The notes under the pieces: generated by a model
Database searches by the model: none
What the model saw: only the letters and a program-made list of their open reading frames with translations
Told to the model about the DNA's origin: nothing
Made by a program: the position numbers and the translations under genes
Shown: positions 17,915-27,089 of the stretch, piece after piece
Layout of the letters: each line of letters opens with the position of its first letter
Numbering within the stretch: position 1 is the first letter of the stretch
DNA from: Streptomyces sp. C10-9-1
GTDB taxonomy: Bacteria > Actinomycetota > Actinomycetes > Streptomycetales > Streptomycetaceae
Length of the DNA: 64,000 nt
Assembly: GCF_024497955.1 (NCBI RefSeq)
Contig: NZ_JANHKP010000003.1
Coordinates: 1 to 64,000 of the forward strand
Reading direction: 5' to 3'

Positions 17915-17942
17915 ACTCTAGCCTCTGCTGACACGGGCCCAA
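17915..17942 (-). promoter_or_regulatory. Promoter of the esx operon
   Basis: Minus-strand -35 TTGGGC (17937-17942), 16-nt spacer, -10 TAGAGT (17915-17920). It lies 80 bp upstream of the small leader gene and is the best promoter candidate for esxB-esxA. Confidence 0.55.
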
Positions 17943-18028
17943 GTGTCTTATCCGTCACGAGACTTCAACAGTCCGGGCCATGGCTGCGCATGTGCGGCTG
18001 CAACCGCGGGGAGGGGCGTCCGCCCATG

Positions 18029-19306
18029 TCACCGCGCGGGGGCGCCCTGCCCGGCCCGCCGCCGCCTGCGTCGTGAGTCCCGGACCGCCACGGCGCCGCC
18101 GCTCGCCGCGGCGACCAGCACGACCCCGCCCACGACCACGTAGGTCGCGAGGCGTGCCGTGCGCTGCTGGGGGCTCTCCCCGAGATGGACCTCCGCGGGG
18201 GTCGGCGCCTCGGCGCGGGTGACGCCCTCGTGCGCCACGGGCTCCTCGATCCGCACGTCGTCCTCGGTGAGGGCGCGCACCGGGTCGACCACACCCCAGC
18301 CGACGAGGCGGTCGTGACCGGCGACGGAGCGCTCCGCGGTCTGCTGGATCTGGGCCACGATCTCCCTGGCCGTCCAGTCGTCGTGCTTGGCCTTCACGAG
18401 CGCGGCCAGGCCGGCGACGTAGGGCGCGGAGAAGCTCGTGCCGTGGTCGGCGCAGTGGCCGCCACCGGGCACGGTGGAGACGATGTCCACCCCCGGGGCC
18501 GCGACGCCCACGAACTCGCCGGACTGGGAGAACGGCGCCCGCTCGTTGTTGCGGTCGGAGGCGGCCACGGCGAGTACCCCGGGGTAGGAGGCGGGGTAGG
18601 TCTTCTTGACGTTGCCGCCCAGCCCGTCGTTCCCGGCCGATGCGACGACGACGATCTCCTCCGCCAGGGCGGCGTCGACGGCCTGCTTCAGCTCGGGTTC
18701 CGGCTCGACGGCCTCGGCGGTGTCCTGGGAGATGTTGATGACGTCGGCGTCCTGGGCGATGGCGTGCCGGATGGCCTGCGCCAGGGTGGCCGCGTTGCCG
18801 TTGCCGTCGGCGTCGTTCTGCTGGATGGGGATGATCACGGCGTCCGGGGCCAGCCCGACGAAGCCGGTGCCCTTGGCCGGGCGGGCGGCGATGATGCCCG
18901 CCACCCTGGTGCCGTGGCCGGCGGTGTCGGTGGTGCCGTCCTCCCTGCCGCGCTCCAGCTTGTTGCCCCCTGCGTCCTTGGCGTCCTTCGGCAGCAGGTT
19001 GGCTCCGGCCCCGGTGTCGACGGCCTTCCTCAACTGCGGGTGGCGGGCGTCGACACCGCTGTCGATCACCGCGACCCGGACGCCCTTCCCGGTGGACTGC
19101 TTCCACAGTTCGTCCAGCAGGACGCGCTGCAGCGCCCAGGGCCGTCCCGTGTAGACCTCGCCGGGGTAGGAGCAACTGGACCCGTCGGCGGTGGCGGTGG
19201 GCAGCGGCAGGCCGACGAAGGCCAGGGCCGCGGCGGCCGTGACGACCGCCGGGCGGAGTGCCGTGCGGTGCCCGCGGGCGCTCTTCATCAGTGGTGCGCT
19301 CGTCAT
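18029..19306 (-). CDS. mycP: Type VII secretion-associated serine protease mycosin
   Basis: 425-residue subtilisin-family (S8) protease. N-terminal signal peptide to about residue 41, then the catalytic triad: Asp82 (VIDSGVD), His131 (AGHGTRVAG), Ser291 (GTSFSAP). The oxyanion Asn226 is in SAGNDG. Two conserved cysteines (Cys45, Cys285) could form the mycosin disulfide. A C-terminal membrane anchor spans about 386-407, with a basic tail. Mycosins are extracytoplasmic ESX components. Start ATG at 19304-19306, 11 bases after the eccB stop, so the pair is cotranscribed. Confidence 0.93.
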   Translation of the reverse strand: MTSAPLMKSARGHRTALRPAVVTAAAALAFVGLPLPTATADGSSCSYPGEVYTGRPWALQRVLLDELWKQSTGKGVRVAVIDSGVDARHPQLRKAVDTGAGANLLPKDAKDAGGNKLERGREDGTTDTAGHGTRVAGIIAARPAKGTGFVGLAPDAVIIPIQQNDADGNGNAATLAQAIRHAIAQDADVINISQDTAEAVEPEPELKQAVDAALAEEIVVVASAGNDGLGGNVKKTYPASYPGVLAVAASDRNNERAPFSQSGEFVGVAAPGVDIVSTVPGGGHCADHGTSFSAPYVAGLAALVKAKHDDWTAREIVAQIQQTAERSVAGHDRLVGWGVVDPVRALTEDDVRIEEPVAHEGVTRAEAPTPAEVHLGESPQQRTARLATYVVVGGVVLVAAASGGAVAVRDSRRRRRRAGQGAPAR

Positions 19307-19317
19307 CCCGTCCGCCC

Positions 19318-20841
19318 TCAGGAGCCCTGCGGCTGGCTGGCGGCGCCGGTGGAGAGCCGGGGACCGGTGGGCAGGAACGTCGACCACGCCGCGGGGACGG
19401 GCAGCGGTTCAACGCCCTTGTACCCCAGGCGGTTCTGCGCCTGTGCGGCCTCCGTGGCGCGCTGCCGCCGCTCCTCCTCGGTACCCGAGGAGCCGATACC
19501 GGAGTCGTCCGAGGCGCTGTCGCCGTTGGACTGCATCGCATAGCGCAGACCGGTGTCGGTGACGAGGAAGAGGAAGCCGGAGTCCGTCTTGGCCCCCTTG
19601 AACTGACGGAACAGCTGACCGGATCCGGGGGTGACGTAGGCGCTGGTGGCACCCGTGGGCAGCGGGGCGGGGAAGTCGTCGCCGGCCCAGGTGCTGAGGG
19701 TGGTGGTCCCCTTGTTCCGGTCGACCTTCCGCAGCACGTTGCAGACGGTGTTGCGGCTGCCGGACCGGGTACCGGCCTCGTTGACCGGCACGGGCTCGGC
19801 GGTGGGCCACCGCCTGTCCTCGTTGAAGGCGCGCCCCGGGCGGAAGGCTCCGGCGCTGACGGCGGACGCCTGGCCGTTCTGCCCCAGCTCCACGTGGCGG
19901 CTCGCGTTCAGCAGCAGCTTGGCCGTGAAGTCCGAGACGGGGGCGACGCTGCCCTCCAGGACCACGTACCGCTGCTTGCGGGTGCCGTCGGTGGCGGAGA
20001 TGACCATGCCGACCCTGTCCACCTCCTCGGGGAGGCCCTCGACCCCGGCGGGCGCGCCGGGCTGCCCGGGGATCTCGGGGAAGGTGACGGCGTCGCCCTT
20101 GTGCAGGGTGTCCAGCCAGGCGCCGGAGACCTTCTGGGGCGCGCCCTCCCGGCCGACGATGGTGCGCAGCAGCAGTTCGTCCTCGGCCACCGGGTACGCC
20201 GTGCCCCGGGCGTCGACGATGTACCGCTTCCCGTCGGGGTCCTCGACGTAGAGGAGTTCACCGCCGGTGAGCCGTTCGGACCCCTCGGTGCGGTCCTGCT
20301 CGCGCTCGGCGAGGACGAAGGCGGCCTTCTGGATCGACCGGCCGCCTCCGCCGGGCCGTTCGCACACCACCCACCGCTTGGCCGAGCCGGCCTCCTCCGC
20401 ACTCGGCAGGCGGTCGGGGGCGTAGGGGATGCCGAGCGTGGGGCCGTGGGGGATCTTGCCGCTGTCCAGCACCGACTCGTCGACGTTGATGACCTTGCCC
20501 TTGTCCGGGTAGAGCAGCAGCTTGGCCGAGGACATGTTGAGCACGGGGTGGAGCTGGACCTTCTTGCCGGTCTTCAGCACCACGTAGCGGGTGGTCGACT
20601 TGCTGGCGATGATGACGTTCTCCCCCGGGGTGTCCCACCCCTTGGGCGCGACCGGCTTGAACATGCCCCAGGCGCCGAAGACGGCGAGCACGACGACTCC
20701 GACGATGGCACCGGGTGCGACCGCCCGCAGGGGACGCGGGGCGCCCTCCTCCGAGCCCGTGGTGTTCGGCTGAAGGAACTGCGCCACCAGTCTCCGCTTC
20801 GCGAAGGTGTAGGCGTTCAGCTCGTCCCGTCGTGATGCCAT
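19318..20841 (-). CDS. eccB: Type VII secretion protein EccB
   Basis: 507-residue ESX core component. Short cytoplasmic N-terminus, one membrane helix (about residues 42-60), then a large extracytoplasmic domain with the repeated beta-strand units of EccB (for example YVVLKTGKKVQLHPVLN and RYVVLEGSVAPVSDF). Two cysteines (about 146 and 390) may be disulfide-linked. The start is ATG at 20839-20841 (MASRRDELNAYTF), where EccB proteins begin. A longer open frame upstream is antisense to eccE. It is divergent from eccE. Confidence 0.93.
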   Translation of the reverse strand: MASRRDELNAYTFAKRRLVAQFLQPNTTGSEEGAPRPLRAVAPGAIVGVVVLAVFGAWGMFKPVAPKGWDTPGENVIIASKSTTRYVVLKTGKKVQLHPVLNMSSAKLLLYPDKGKVINVDESVLDSGKIPHGPTLGIPYAPDRLPSAEEAGSAKRWVVCERPGGGGRSIQKAAFVLAEREQDRTEGSERLTGGELLYVEDPDGKRYIVDARGTAYPVAEDELLLRTIVGREGAPQKVSGAWLDTLHKGDAVTFPEIPGQPGAPAGVEGLPEEVDRVGMVISATDGTRKQRYVVLEGSVAPVSDFTAKLLLNASRHVELGQNGQASAVSAGAFRPGRAFNEDRRWPTAEPVPVNEAGTRSGSRNTVCNVLRKVDRNKGTTTLSTWAGDDFPAPLPTGATSAYVTPGSGQLFRQFKGAKTDSGFLFLVTDTGLRYAMQSNGDSASDDSGIGSSGTEEERRQRATEAAQAQNRLGYKGVEPLPVPAAWSTFLPTGPRLSTGAASQPQGS

Positions 20842-21020
20842 CTGTCCGCAGTCCCTCTTCCCCGTCGGGCGGCCGGGTTCCCACACACGTCGGTCACGGC
20901 CCGACCGTGCCCCCCTACTATGCCTGTCGCGATCGGCGCCCATGTGCTCAGGTAGGCTGATCGCCCGGTCAACACCCAAGCGGAAGTTGGCCAATACGGA
21001 CACGAGGGGGCAACGCGGCG

Positions 21021-22385
21021 ATGGGTACGGCGACGCGCGCGCGCAACGGGCGCACCACCGGCCGGCCGCCCGGCAGGCGTGCCGGGACTTCCCGGCGGCA
21101 ACGCAGCAACCCCTCCGCCCGGCACCAGTCCGCCGCGGCCCCCGCCACGCCGGGGCCCCCCGCGCGGACGGTGCTGCGTCCGCTGTCCCGGGCGGACCGC
21201 ATCGGCCCGTTCCCGCTGCGTCAACTGGTGCTGCTCCAGGCCGCGCTGGCCCTGGTCGCCGTCGGCCTGGTGCTCGGCGGGCTGTGGCTGGTGCCCGCGG
21301 CGACGGCGGCCGGGCTGCTCGCCCTGCTCGCGGTCGTGCGCCGGCGCGGTCAGGCCGTACAGGACTGGCTGGCCACCGCCCGTGCACTGCGCACCCGCAG
21401 GAAGCGCACCCTCCCGGCACCGCCGGAGGCCGACGCCTCGCTGGCCCCGGTCGCCGAGAGCGTGCCCGGCCTCGGGCCGTTCCCCTATGTCGACCGCGAC
21501 CGGCGCACGGTGGGGATGCTCGGCGACGGGTCCTTCCTGACCGCCGTGGTCCGGGTGGAGGCGGAGGGTGCCGCCCTGCGGCCCTCCTCCGGCGCGCGCG
21601 CCCTGTCACTGGCGCTGCTGGGCGACGCGCTGCGGGTGGACGACATCGCCGCGGAGTCCGTGCAGTTGGTGCAGCAGGTGCGCCCGGCCCCGGCTCCCCA
21701 CCTGCCGCAGCAGTCGGTGGCCCGCCTGTCCTACGCCCCGCTCCAGGAGCGCACCGGTGCACCGGCCCTGCGGATGACCTGGATCGCGGTGAAGCTGGAC
21801 CCCGAGCAGTGCCGGGAGGCCGTGCAGGCCCGCGGCGGAGGCGTCCCCGGCGCCCAGCGGTGCCTGGTGCGGCTGGCCGACCATGTGGCGAGCCGGGTGA
21901 CCGGGGCCGGGTTCCGTGCCGCGGTGCTCGACCAGGAGGGGCTCAACTCGGCGGTGGCCACGGCCGCCTGCGCCTCGCCCCGGGCGGCCGCCCGCGCCGG
22001 GCGGCCCGACACCGCGGCGCAGCGCCGCACCGCGGAGACCTCCCGCGTCTGGCGCTGCGACGACCGCTGGCACACCGCCTACGCGGTCGGCCGCTGGCCG
22101 GAGTTGGGCCGGGCGGCCACGCCGCTGCCGAAGCTGGTCGCCCTGCTGACCGGGGTCCCGGCGTATGCGACGACGATCAGCCTCACCGTGCGGCGGGGCG
22201 TGCGGCAGGGGGCGGTGGACATCGCGGGCCATGTGCGCATCACCGGCGCCTCGGACACGGAACTGGTCGGCGTACGGCGCGACTTGGAGCAGGCCGCACG
22301 CGGTGCGAAGGTCGGCCTGCTGCGCCTGGACCGCGAGCAGCTGCCGGGCGCCCTGGCCACCCTGCCGCTCGGAGGTGTCCGCTGA
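21021..22385 (+). CDS. eccE: Type VII secretion protein EccE
   Basis: 454-residue EccE, the peripheral subunit of the ESX membrane complex. A basic disordered N-terminus (residues 1-60) is followed by two membrane helices (about 66-108) and a cytoplasmic domain to the end. ATG start at 21021. A plus-strand TAGGCT at 20953-20958 is a likely -10. The stop codon overlaps the next gene start (TGATG), so the two are translationally coupled. Confidence 0.85.
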   Translation: MGTATRARNGRTTGRPPGRRAGTSRRQRSNPSARHQSAAAPATPGPPARTVLRPLSRADRIGPFPLRQLVLLQAALALVAVGLVLGGLWLVPAATAAGLLALLAVVRRRGQAVQDWLATARALRTRRKRTLPAPPEADASLAPVAESVPGLGPFPYVDRDRRTVGMLGDGSFLTAVVRVEAEGAALRPSSGARALSLALLGDALRVDDIAAESVQLVQQVRPAPAPHLPQQSVARLSYAPLQERTGAPALRMTWIAVKLDPEQCREAVQARGGGVPGAQRCLVRLADHVASRVTGAGFRAAVLDQEGLNSAVATAACASPRAAARAGRPDTAAQRRTAETSRVWRCDDRWHTAYAVGRWPELGRAATPLPKLVALLTGVPAYATTISLTVRRGVRQGAVDIAGHVRITGASDTELVGVRRDLEQAARGAKVGLLRLDREQLPGALATLPLGGVR

Positions 22386-23098
22386 TGGCCGGCCCGACGA
22401 CCAGGAGCCTGCGCTCCCTGCTGGGTCCCCGTCAGGCGGGGCACTCGCTGCCCGCGACGGACCTCGGTGCGCTCTCCCTGCCCGTGGGTGATGACGGCGT
22501 GGTCCTCGGCGAGGACGCCGAGGGCCGGTCCCAGGTGCTGGGGCTGCACCGCTCGACCCCCTACGACGTCCTGCTGATCGGCGGCCTGTGGACGGCCCAG
22601 GTCCTGGCGCTGCGCGCGGCCGGCACCGGTGCCCGCGTGAGCGTGGAGACCGGACGGCCGCAGGCGTGGACGACGCTCGCCCAGGCGGCGGGGGCGGGGC
22701 TGGAGTGCATCACCCTGCACGAGGTGGGGCGGGTGCCGCCGATGGGTGCCTCCGTCGGAAGCCCCGTGGTCGTCCTCCGGGACTGCGGCATGCGGCCGCC
22801 GCGCGGCCGGGTGGTGTCCTCGCCCTGGCAGTCGGTGGTGACGCTGCTGCCGTACCTGAGCCCGGTGGCACCCCGGTTGCTGCGGTCCTCGACGCTGGTG
22901 GGCATCCAGCGGGTGTCCCCGCAGGAGGCCGGGCAGATCGGGCGCATCCTGGGGTTGACGGAGCAGGAGGTGGCCGCGCTGCCGACGCTGGCCGACGGCG
23001 TCACGCTCTGGTGCGCGGGCAAGGACCGCCAGTGGATCATGACGAGCGCGACGGACGCCGAGTCGGGGCTGCTCGGTTCGCCGCGCCGGATGGACTGA
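22385..23098 (+). CDS. ESX-locus protein of unknown function
   Basis: 237-residue soluble protein coupled to eccE by a one-base overlap. It has no signal peptide or membrane helix. The N-terminal part (residues 20-90) contains DDGVVLGEDAEGRSQVLGLH and YDVLLIGGLWTAQVLALRA, which looks like a Rossmann-like or degenerate P-loop fold without a Walker A. Coupling to eccE suggests a cytoplasmic accessory of type VII secretion. I do not recognise the family. Confidence 0.75.
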   Translation: MAGPTTRSLRSLLGPRQAGHSLPATDLGALSLPVGDDGVVLGEDAEGRSQVLGLHRSTPYDVLLIGGLWTAQVLALRAAGTGARVSVETGRPQAWTTLAQAAGAGLECITLHEVGRVPPMGASVGSPVVVLRDCGMRPPRGRVVSSPWQSVVTLLPYLSPVAPRLLRSSTLVGIQRVSPQEAGQIGRILGLTEQEVAALPTLADGVTLWCAGKDRQWIMTSATDAESGLLGSPRRMD

Positions 23099-23212
23099 CC
23101 CCCTGCTCCCGGGCGGGCGAGGGGGTCCTCGGCCCGTACCGGGTCGCGGCGCACTCCCTTCCCGCCGGCCGGACTTCGCCCGCAGCGGGGCGGGCACCGC
23201 CCGGCGCGGCAC

Positions 23213-23218
23213 TAGGAT
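23213..23218 (+). promoter_or_regulatory. -10 box upstream of bldB
   Basis: TAGGAT at 23213-23218, 83 bp before the bldB GTG. No clear -35 hexamer lies at 17-18 bp. The predicted transcript start near 23225 excludes any earlier in-frame start codon. Confidence 0.45.
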
Positions 23219-23301
23219 GCAGGGGTGGCGCCGGGGCGGGACTCCCGCGGGGCGTCGCACGACCTCCGGTCATCGGCAGGGCAGCGGCGGAAGGGGAACA
23301 C

Positions 23302-23535
23302 GTGGGCAGCGCGCAGGAGAAGGACGAGCTGTACGCCTTGGACATCTCCGGCGTGGAGTGGCAGGGCCCTCCGGGAACCAGCCCCGACGAGGAACGGGTC
23401 GAGATCGCGCATCTGCCCGGCGGCGCCGTCGCGATGCGCTCGTCGCTGGACCCGGACACGGTGCTGCGCTACACCGAGGCGGAGTGGCGGGCGTTCGTCC
23501 TCGGCGCCCGGGACGGCGAGTTCGACCTCACGTGA
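23302..23535 (+). CDS. bldB: BldB-like developmental regulator (DUF397 family)
   Basis: 77-residue protein. The C-terminal half matches the DUF397 signature (VAMRSSLDPDTVLRYTEAEW, then FVLGARDGEFD). The N-terminal part (KDELYALDISGVEW) resembles BldB, the small dimeric protein needed for aerial growth and antibiotic production in S. coelicolor. GTG start at 23302 with AAGGGG five bases upstream. Unlike most DUF397 genes, it has no helix-turn-helix partner next to it. It sits between the ESX-linked unknown and the MinD-like ATPase gene. The bldB assignment is from memory of the protein. Confidence 0.68.
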   Translation: MGSAQEKDELYALDISGVEWQGPPGTSPDEERVEIAHLPGGAVAMRSSLDPDTVLRYTEAEWRAFVLGARDGEFDLT

Positions 23536-23864
23536 GCGGGGGCCGCTCCTGAGAGCCCCCTGCCCGGATCCCGGCGCCCGCCCCGGTGCGGGCGCCATCG
23601 GCCCCTGCGGCTGCGGACGTTGACGGTACACACCCCGAAGGCGCGTCCCGCCGTCCTCCACGGCGTGACGCACGGGACACCGGCCGGGGGCGGACGGGCC
23701 TGACGAAGTGGCGCGGGCGGCGACTAGGGTGGGTGGGGCGCGCGGTGCGCGGCCCTTCGGTCGCGCATGCCGTGCGCAGGGGGAGAGCCGGGCCCGTCCG
23801 GAGTGAAACGGTGGCCCCCACACCCATGACGGCACCAGGGTGCTCGACCACTTCAGGAGGCACA
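23536..23864 (+). other. Non-coding region upstream of the MinD-like ATPase gene
   Basis: About 330 bp without a supported gene. It contains a good promoter (23700-23730) and the AGGAGG ribosome-binding site at 23855-23860, ending five bases before GTG 23865. The 5' leader would be about 125 nt. Confidence 0.6.
23700..23730 (+). promoter_or_regulatory. Promoter for the MinD-like ATPase gene
   Basis: -35 CTGACG (23700-23705), 19-nt spacer, -10 TAGGGT (23725-23730); alternatively TGACGA with 18 nt. Confidence 0.5.
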
Positions 23865-26800
23865 GTGAACGGCGATCGGGACGACATCCACGGGGGCTGG
23901 AACCTTCCCGTCGACGAGTCCGACGCGGAGTCCGTCGAGCTGACGGGCGAGTTCACCATCGACTACACCCCTCCCGCCTGGTACACGCAGAACGCGTCGG
24001 CGGACACCGCCGGAGGAGCGGCCGCGCAGGACCCGTCCCCTCCTCCGCCGCAGGGGACTCCCGTGCCGGGGCTGCCCTCGGACGGCGGGTACGAGCCCAA
24101 CTGGTCCATCGCGCCGCCGAATCCGCCCGCCGCCGCCCCGGCGCCGGACCGGGCTCCCGGGCCGGACGGGGGACCGTCGGCGCACCAGCCACCCGGGCCC
24201 TCCCCGTACGCCCCCGGTCCCGGGGCCCTCCCGCCGTCGGCAGCCGGGGCGCACGCCCCCTCCGCCGCCCCCGAGGCGGCGGCCGGCGATGCGGCCGGCG
24301 ACGTCGAGAGCGGCGCGACGATGCGCTTCTCCCCCGCGGCCCTCCGCCGGGAGATCGCCGAGCGCACGGCCGCCGAGGAGGCGGCCCGGGGCGGTGCCCC
24401 GACGGCGCCGGAGGCCGGTCCCGGTGCGGCCGGTGCCCCGGACACGGCGGCGGACGCCGCCGCCCCCGCACCCCCGGCGGCCGCCGCGGACGGCCCCGGC
24501 GCCCCGGCGCCGCACGAGGCCGCACCGGCAGCCCCCGAGGCCGGCCACCCGGCGGGTGCACACGAGGACGCCCCGCCGGCAGCCGCCGGGGACGAGGACC
24601 CCGCCGAGGAGCCGTCCGCCCCGACCGCCCCGCCGGCTCTTCCGGCCGACGGCCCGCTGCCGGACGGCGGCGGTGCTCCGCAGGCCGACGGCTCGGCCGA
24701 GCAGGGGCGGGACCTCGGCGGCGACGGCCCGCTGCCGGACGGCGGCGGTGCCCCGGCCGTCCGTCCGGGAGTGCCCGGAGCCGCCCCGGAGGGCGGCACC
24801 GGCGTGCCGGAGGCCGCCGCGCCCGCTCCCGCCCCGGCGCCCGAGCCCGGACCCCCCGTCCCGGACGTCCCGGTGGCGGTGGCCCCCCCGGGCCCCTCCG
24901 TGCCCGGCGCCCCGGATGCCGCGCTGCCTCCGGGTCTGCCGCCGCTGCCGCCCTCGTACCACCCGGCCGCGCCCGCCGCCGCGCAGCAGTGGCCCGGGAC
25001 CGGGCAGCCGGCACCGCAGGCCGGGGGCCCCGCGCAGGGCCCGGCCGCCCCGCAGCCCCCGTCGGACGCGCCTGCCGGGGCGCACGGTGCCCCGCAGCCC
25101 CCTCACGCGCCCGGACACCTGCCCCCGCAGGCGCCCCCGCCCGGACCGGGCGGCTACGGCTTCCCCCAGCAGGCACCGCCGACCACCGTCCCGCCCCAGG
25201 CGCCCCCGGCCCCCCACGCGCCCGGACACCAGCCCCCGCAGCCGCCGCCACCCGGACCGGGCGGCTACGGCTTCCCCCAGCAGGCACCGCCGGCACCCGG
25301 CACCACCGGCTACGGTTTCCCACCCCCCGGCCACGCCCCCCAGCACGGGCACCCCGCACCCCCGGCCCCCCACGCGCCCGGACACCAGCCGCCGCAGGCG
25401 CCCCCGCCCGGACCGGGCGGCTACGGCTTCCCCCGGCAGGCACCGCCGGCCGGGCAGGCGCCGGGGGCGGCGGTCGACCCGAGGACCGGCGGCGCCTGGC
25501 CGACGCCCGTCGCGCACGACCAGCGGGAGCGCTCCGTCCCGGGTGCGCCGCTCGGCTACACCGCGGCCGTGGAGCTCTCCTCCGACAGGCTGCTGCGCAG
25601 CAACAGGCAGAAGCCCAAGTCGAGTCGCGGCCCCTCGGCCGCCTCCCGCTTCAAGCTCGGCGGGAAGAAGGAGGAGGCGGAGCGCCAGCGGAAGCTGGAG
25701 CTGATCCGCACGCCGGTGCTGTCCTGCTACCGGATCGCGGTGATCTCCCTGAAGGGCGGGGTCGGCAAGACGACCACCACCACGGCGCTGGGCTCGACGC
25801 TCGCCACCGAGCGCCAGGACAAGATCCTCGCCATCGACGCCAACCCCGACGCCGGGACGCTCGGGCGCCGGGTGCGGCGGGAGACCGGGGCCACCATCCG
25901 GGACCTGGTGCAGGCCATCCCGTACCTGAACTCGTACATGGACATCCGGCGCTTCACCTCGCAGGCGCCCTCCGGGCTGGAGATCATCGCCAACGACGTG
26001 GACCCGGCCGTGTCCACCACGTTCAACGACGAGGACTACCGGCGGGCGATCGACGTGCTGGGCCGCCAGTACCCGATCATCCTGACGGACTCGGGAACGG
26101 GCCTGCTGTACAGCGCGATGCGCGGGGTGCTGGACCTGGCCGACCAGCTCATCATCATCTCCACTCCCTCCGTGGACGGCGCGAGCAGCGCCTCGACGAC
26201 CCTGGACTGGCTCTCGGCCCACGGGTACGCCGAGCTGGTGCAGCGGTCCGTCACGGTGATCTCGGGGGTGCGCGAGACCGGAAAGATGATCAAGGTCGAC
26301 GACATCGTGGCGCACTTCCAGACGCGCTGCCGGGGGGTGGTCGTGGTGCCCTTCGACGAGCACCTGGCCGCCGGGGCCGAGGTCGACCTCGACATGATGC
26401 GGCCCAAGACCCGGGAGGCGTACTTCAACCTCTCGGCGCTGATCGCCGAGGACTTCGCCAGGGCCCAGCAGCAGCAGGGGCTGTGGACGGCTGACGGCAA
26501 CCCGCCGCCGCAGGCGGCACCGCCGATGCCCGGACACCCCGGCGGTCCGCACGGGGCGCCGCAGATGCCTCCGGGGGCGGCGGGCGGGCAGCCCTGGCAG
26601 CAGGGACACCCCCAGGCGCCCGGGCAGCCCTATCCACCGCAGGCGCAGCCCCCGGCGCCGCCCCAGCACCCGCACCCGCCGCAGGGGTACGCCGGGCCTC
26701 CGCAGGCACCGGCGCCCCCGGCGTGGCAGCAGGGGCCGTTCCCCGGCCAGGGTGCCGCCCCGGGGGCACCGGGGTCTCCCGCCGCCCCGCAGGACCCCGC

Positions 26801-26888
26801 TCCCGCCGACCCGGCCCAGGGGGGGCACGTCCCGCCTCACGGCTGGCCCGGTCAGCAGCCTCCGCCGCCGCCGGCCCCTCAGCAGTAG
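23865..26888 (+). CDS. Proline-rich MinD/ParA-type ATPase of the ESX locus (EspI-like)
   Basis: 1007-residue protein. A very long disordered Ala/Pro/Gly region (residues 30-575) is followed by a MinD/ParA-type ATPase domain (about 620-870) and a second Pro/Gln-rich tail (about 880-1007). The deviant Walker [11 protein letters not shown] is at 630-639, and [13 protein letters not shown] and [12 protein letters not shown] provide the A' and switch regions. This layout resembles mycobacterial EspI and related ESX-linked proteins. It contains three copies of a PHAPGHxPPQ...GPGGYGFP unit (bases 25101-25446) and two [10 protein letters not shown] units. GTG start with AGGAGG. A 14-bp terminator follows. 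Confidence 0.85.
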   Translation: MNGDRDDIHGGWNLPVDESDAESVELTGEFTIDYTPPAWYTQNASADTAGGAAAQDPSPPPPQGTPVPGLPSDGGYEPNWSIAPPNPPAAAPAPDRAPGPDGGPSAHQPPGPSPYAPGPGALPPSAAGAHAPSAAPEAAAGDAAGDVESGATMRFSPAALRREIAERTAAEEAARGGAPTAPEAGPGAAGAPDTAADAAAPAPPAAAADGPGAPAPHEAAPAAPEAGHPAGAHEDAPPAAAGDEDPAEEPSAPTAPPALPADGPLPDGGGAPQADGSAEQGRDLGGDGPLPDGGGAPAVRPGVPGAAPEGGTGVPEAAAPAPAPAPEPGPPVPDVPVAVAPPGPSVPGAPDAALPPGLPPLPPSYHPAAPAAAQQWPGTGQPAPQAGGPAQGPAAPQPPSDAPAGAHGAPQPPHAPGHLPPQAPPPGPGGYGFPQQAPPTTVPPQAPPAPHAPGHQPPQPPPPGPGGYGFPQQAPPAPGTTGYGFPPPGHAPQHGHPAPPAPHAPGHQPPQAPPPGPGGYGFPRQAPPAGQAPGAAVDPRTGGAWPTPVAHDQRERSVPGAPLGYTAAVELSSDRLLRSNRQKPKSSRGPSAASRFKLGGKKEEAERQRKLELIRTPVLSCYRIAVISLKGGVGKTTTTTALGSTLATERQDKILAIDANPDAGTLGRRVRRETGATIRDLVQAIPYLNSYMDIRRFTSQAPSGLEIIANDVDPAVSTTFNDEDYRRAIDVLGRQYPIILTDSGTGLLYSAMRGVLDLADQLIIISTPSVDGASSASTTLDWLSAHGYAELVQRSVTVISGVRETGKMIKVDDIVAHFQTRCRGVVVVPFDEHLAAGAEVDLDMMRPKTREAYFNLSALIAEDFARAQQQQGLWTADGNPPPQAAPPMPGHPGGPHGAPQMPPGAAGGQPWQQGHPQAPGQPYPPQAQPPAPPQHPHPPQGYAGPPQAPAPPAWQQGPFPGQGAAPGAPGSPAAPQDPAPADPAQGGHVPPHGWPGQQPPPPPAPQQ
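25101..25446 (+). repeat. Three direct repeats of an 80-bp coding unit in the MinD-like gene
   Basis: Copies at about 25101-25180, 25212-25291 and 25367-25446 are nearly identical in DNA. They encode PHAPGH(L/Q)PPQ(A/P)[11 protein letters not shown](Q/R)QAPP. A degenerate fourth unit ([14 protein letters not shown]) lies between copies 2 and 3. The DNA-level identity suggests recent expansion, so copy number may vary between strains. Confidence 0.85.
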
Positions 26889-26912
26889 GGCGGCAGAGGT
26901 CTACACCCTCGC

Positions 26913-26944
26913 AGGGCCCGCACCGGATTCCCGGTGCGGGCCCT
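26913..26944 (+). terminator. Terminator after the MinD-like ATPase gene
   Basis: Perfect 14-bp stem AGGGCCCGCACCGG (26913-26926) and CCGGTGCGGGCCCT (26931-26944), loop ATTC, 24 bases past the stop. It separates the ESX locus from the ABC importer operon. Confidence 0.8.
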
Positions 26945-27089
26945 GTGCCGTGTCCCCGCAGCCCACCGGGGGTTTGGGCGGCCGCTGGCGCGGCATGACC
27001 ACAGGGATGCACCGTCGCTTCACCCGAGCGCGAACCCGAGCCCACCCGCCCGTCTCGTCCCGGCGACACCTGACGCGAGGTCACCGCCC

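Noticed and set aside
25101..25446. CRISPR or insertion-element end repeats
   Set aside because: Repeats are multiples of codons within one gene and encode a Pro/Gly-rich protein repeat.
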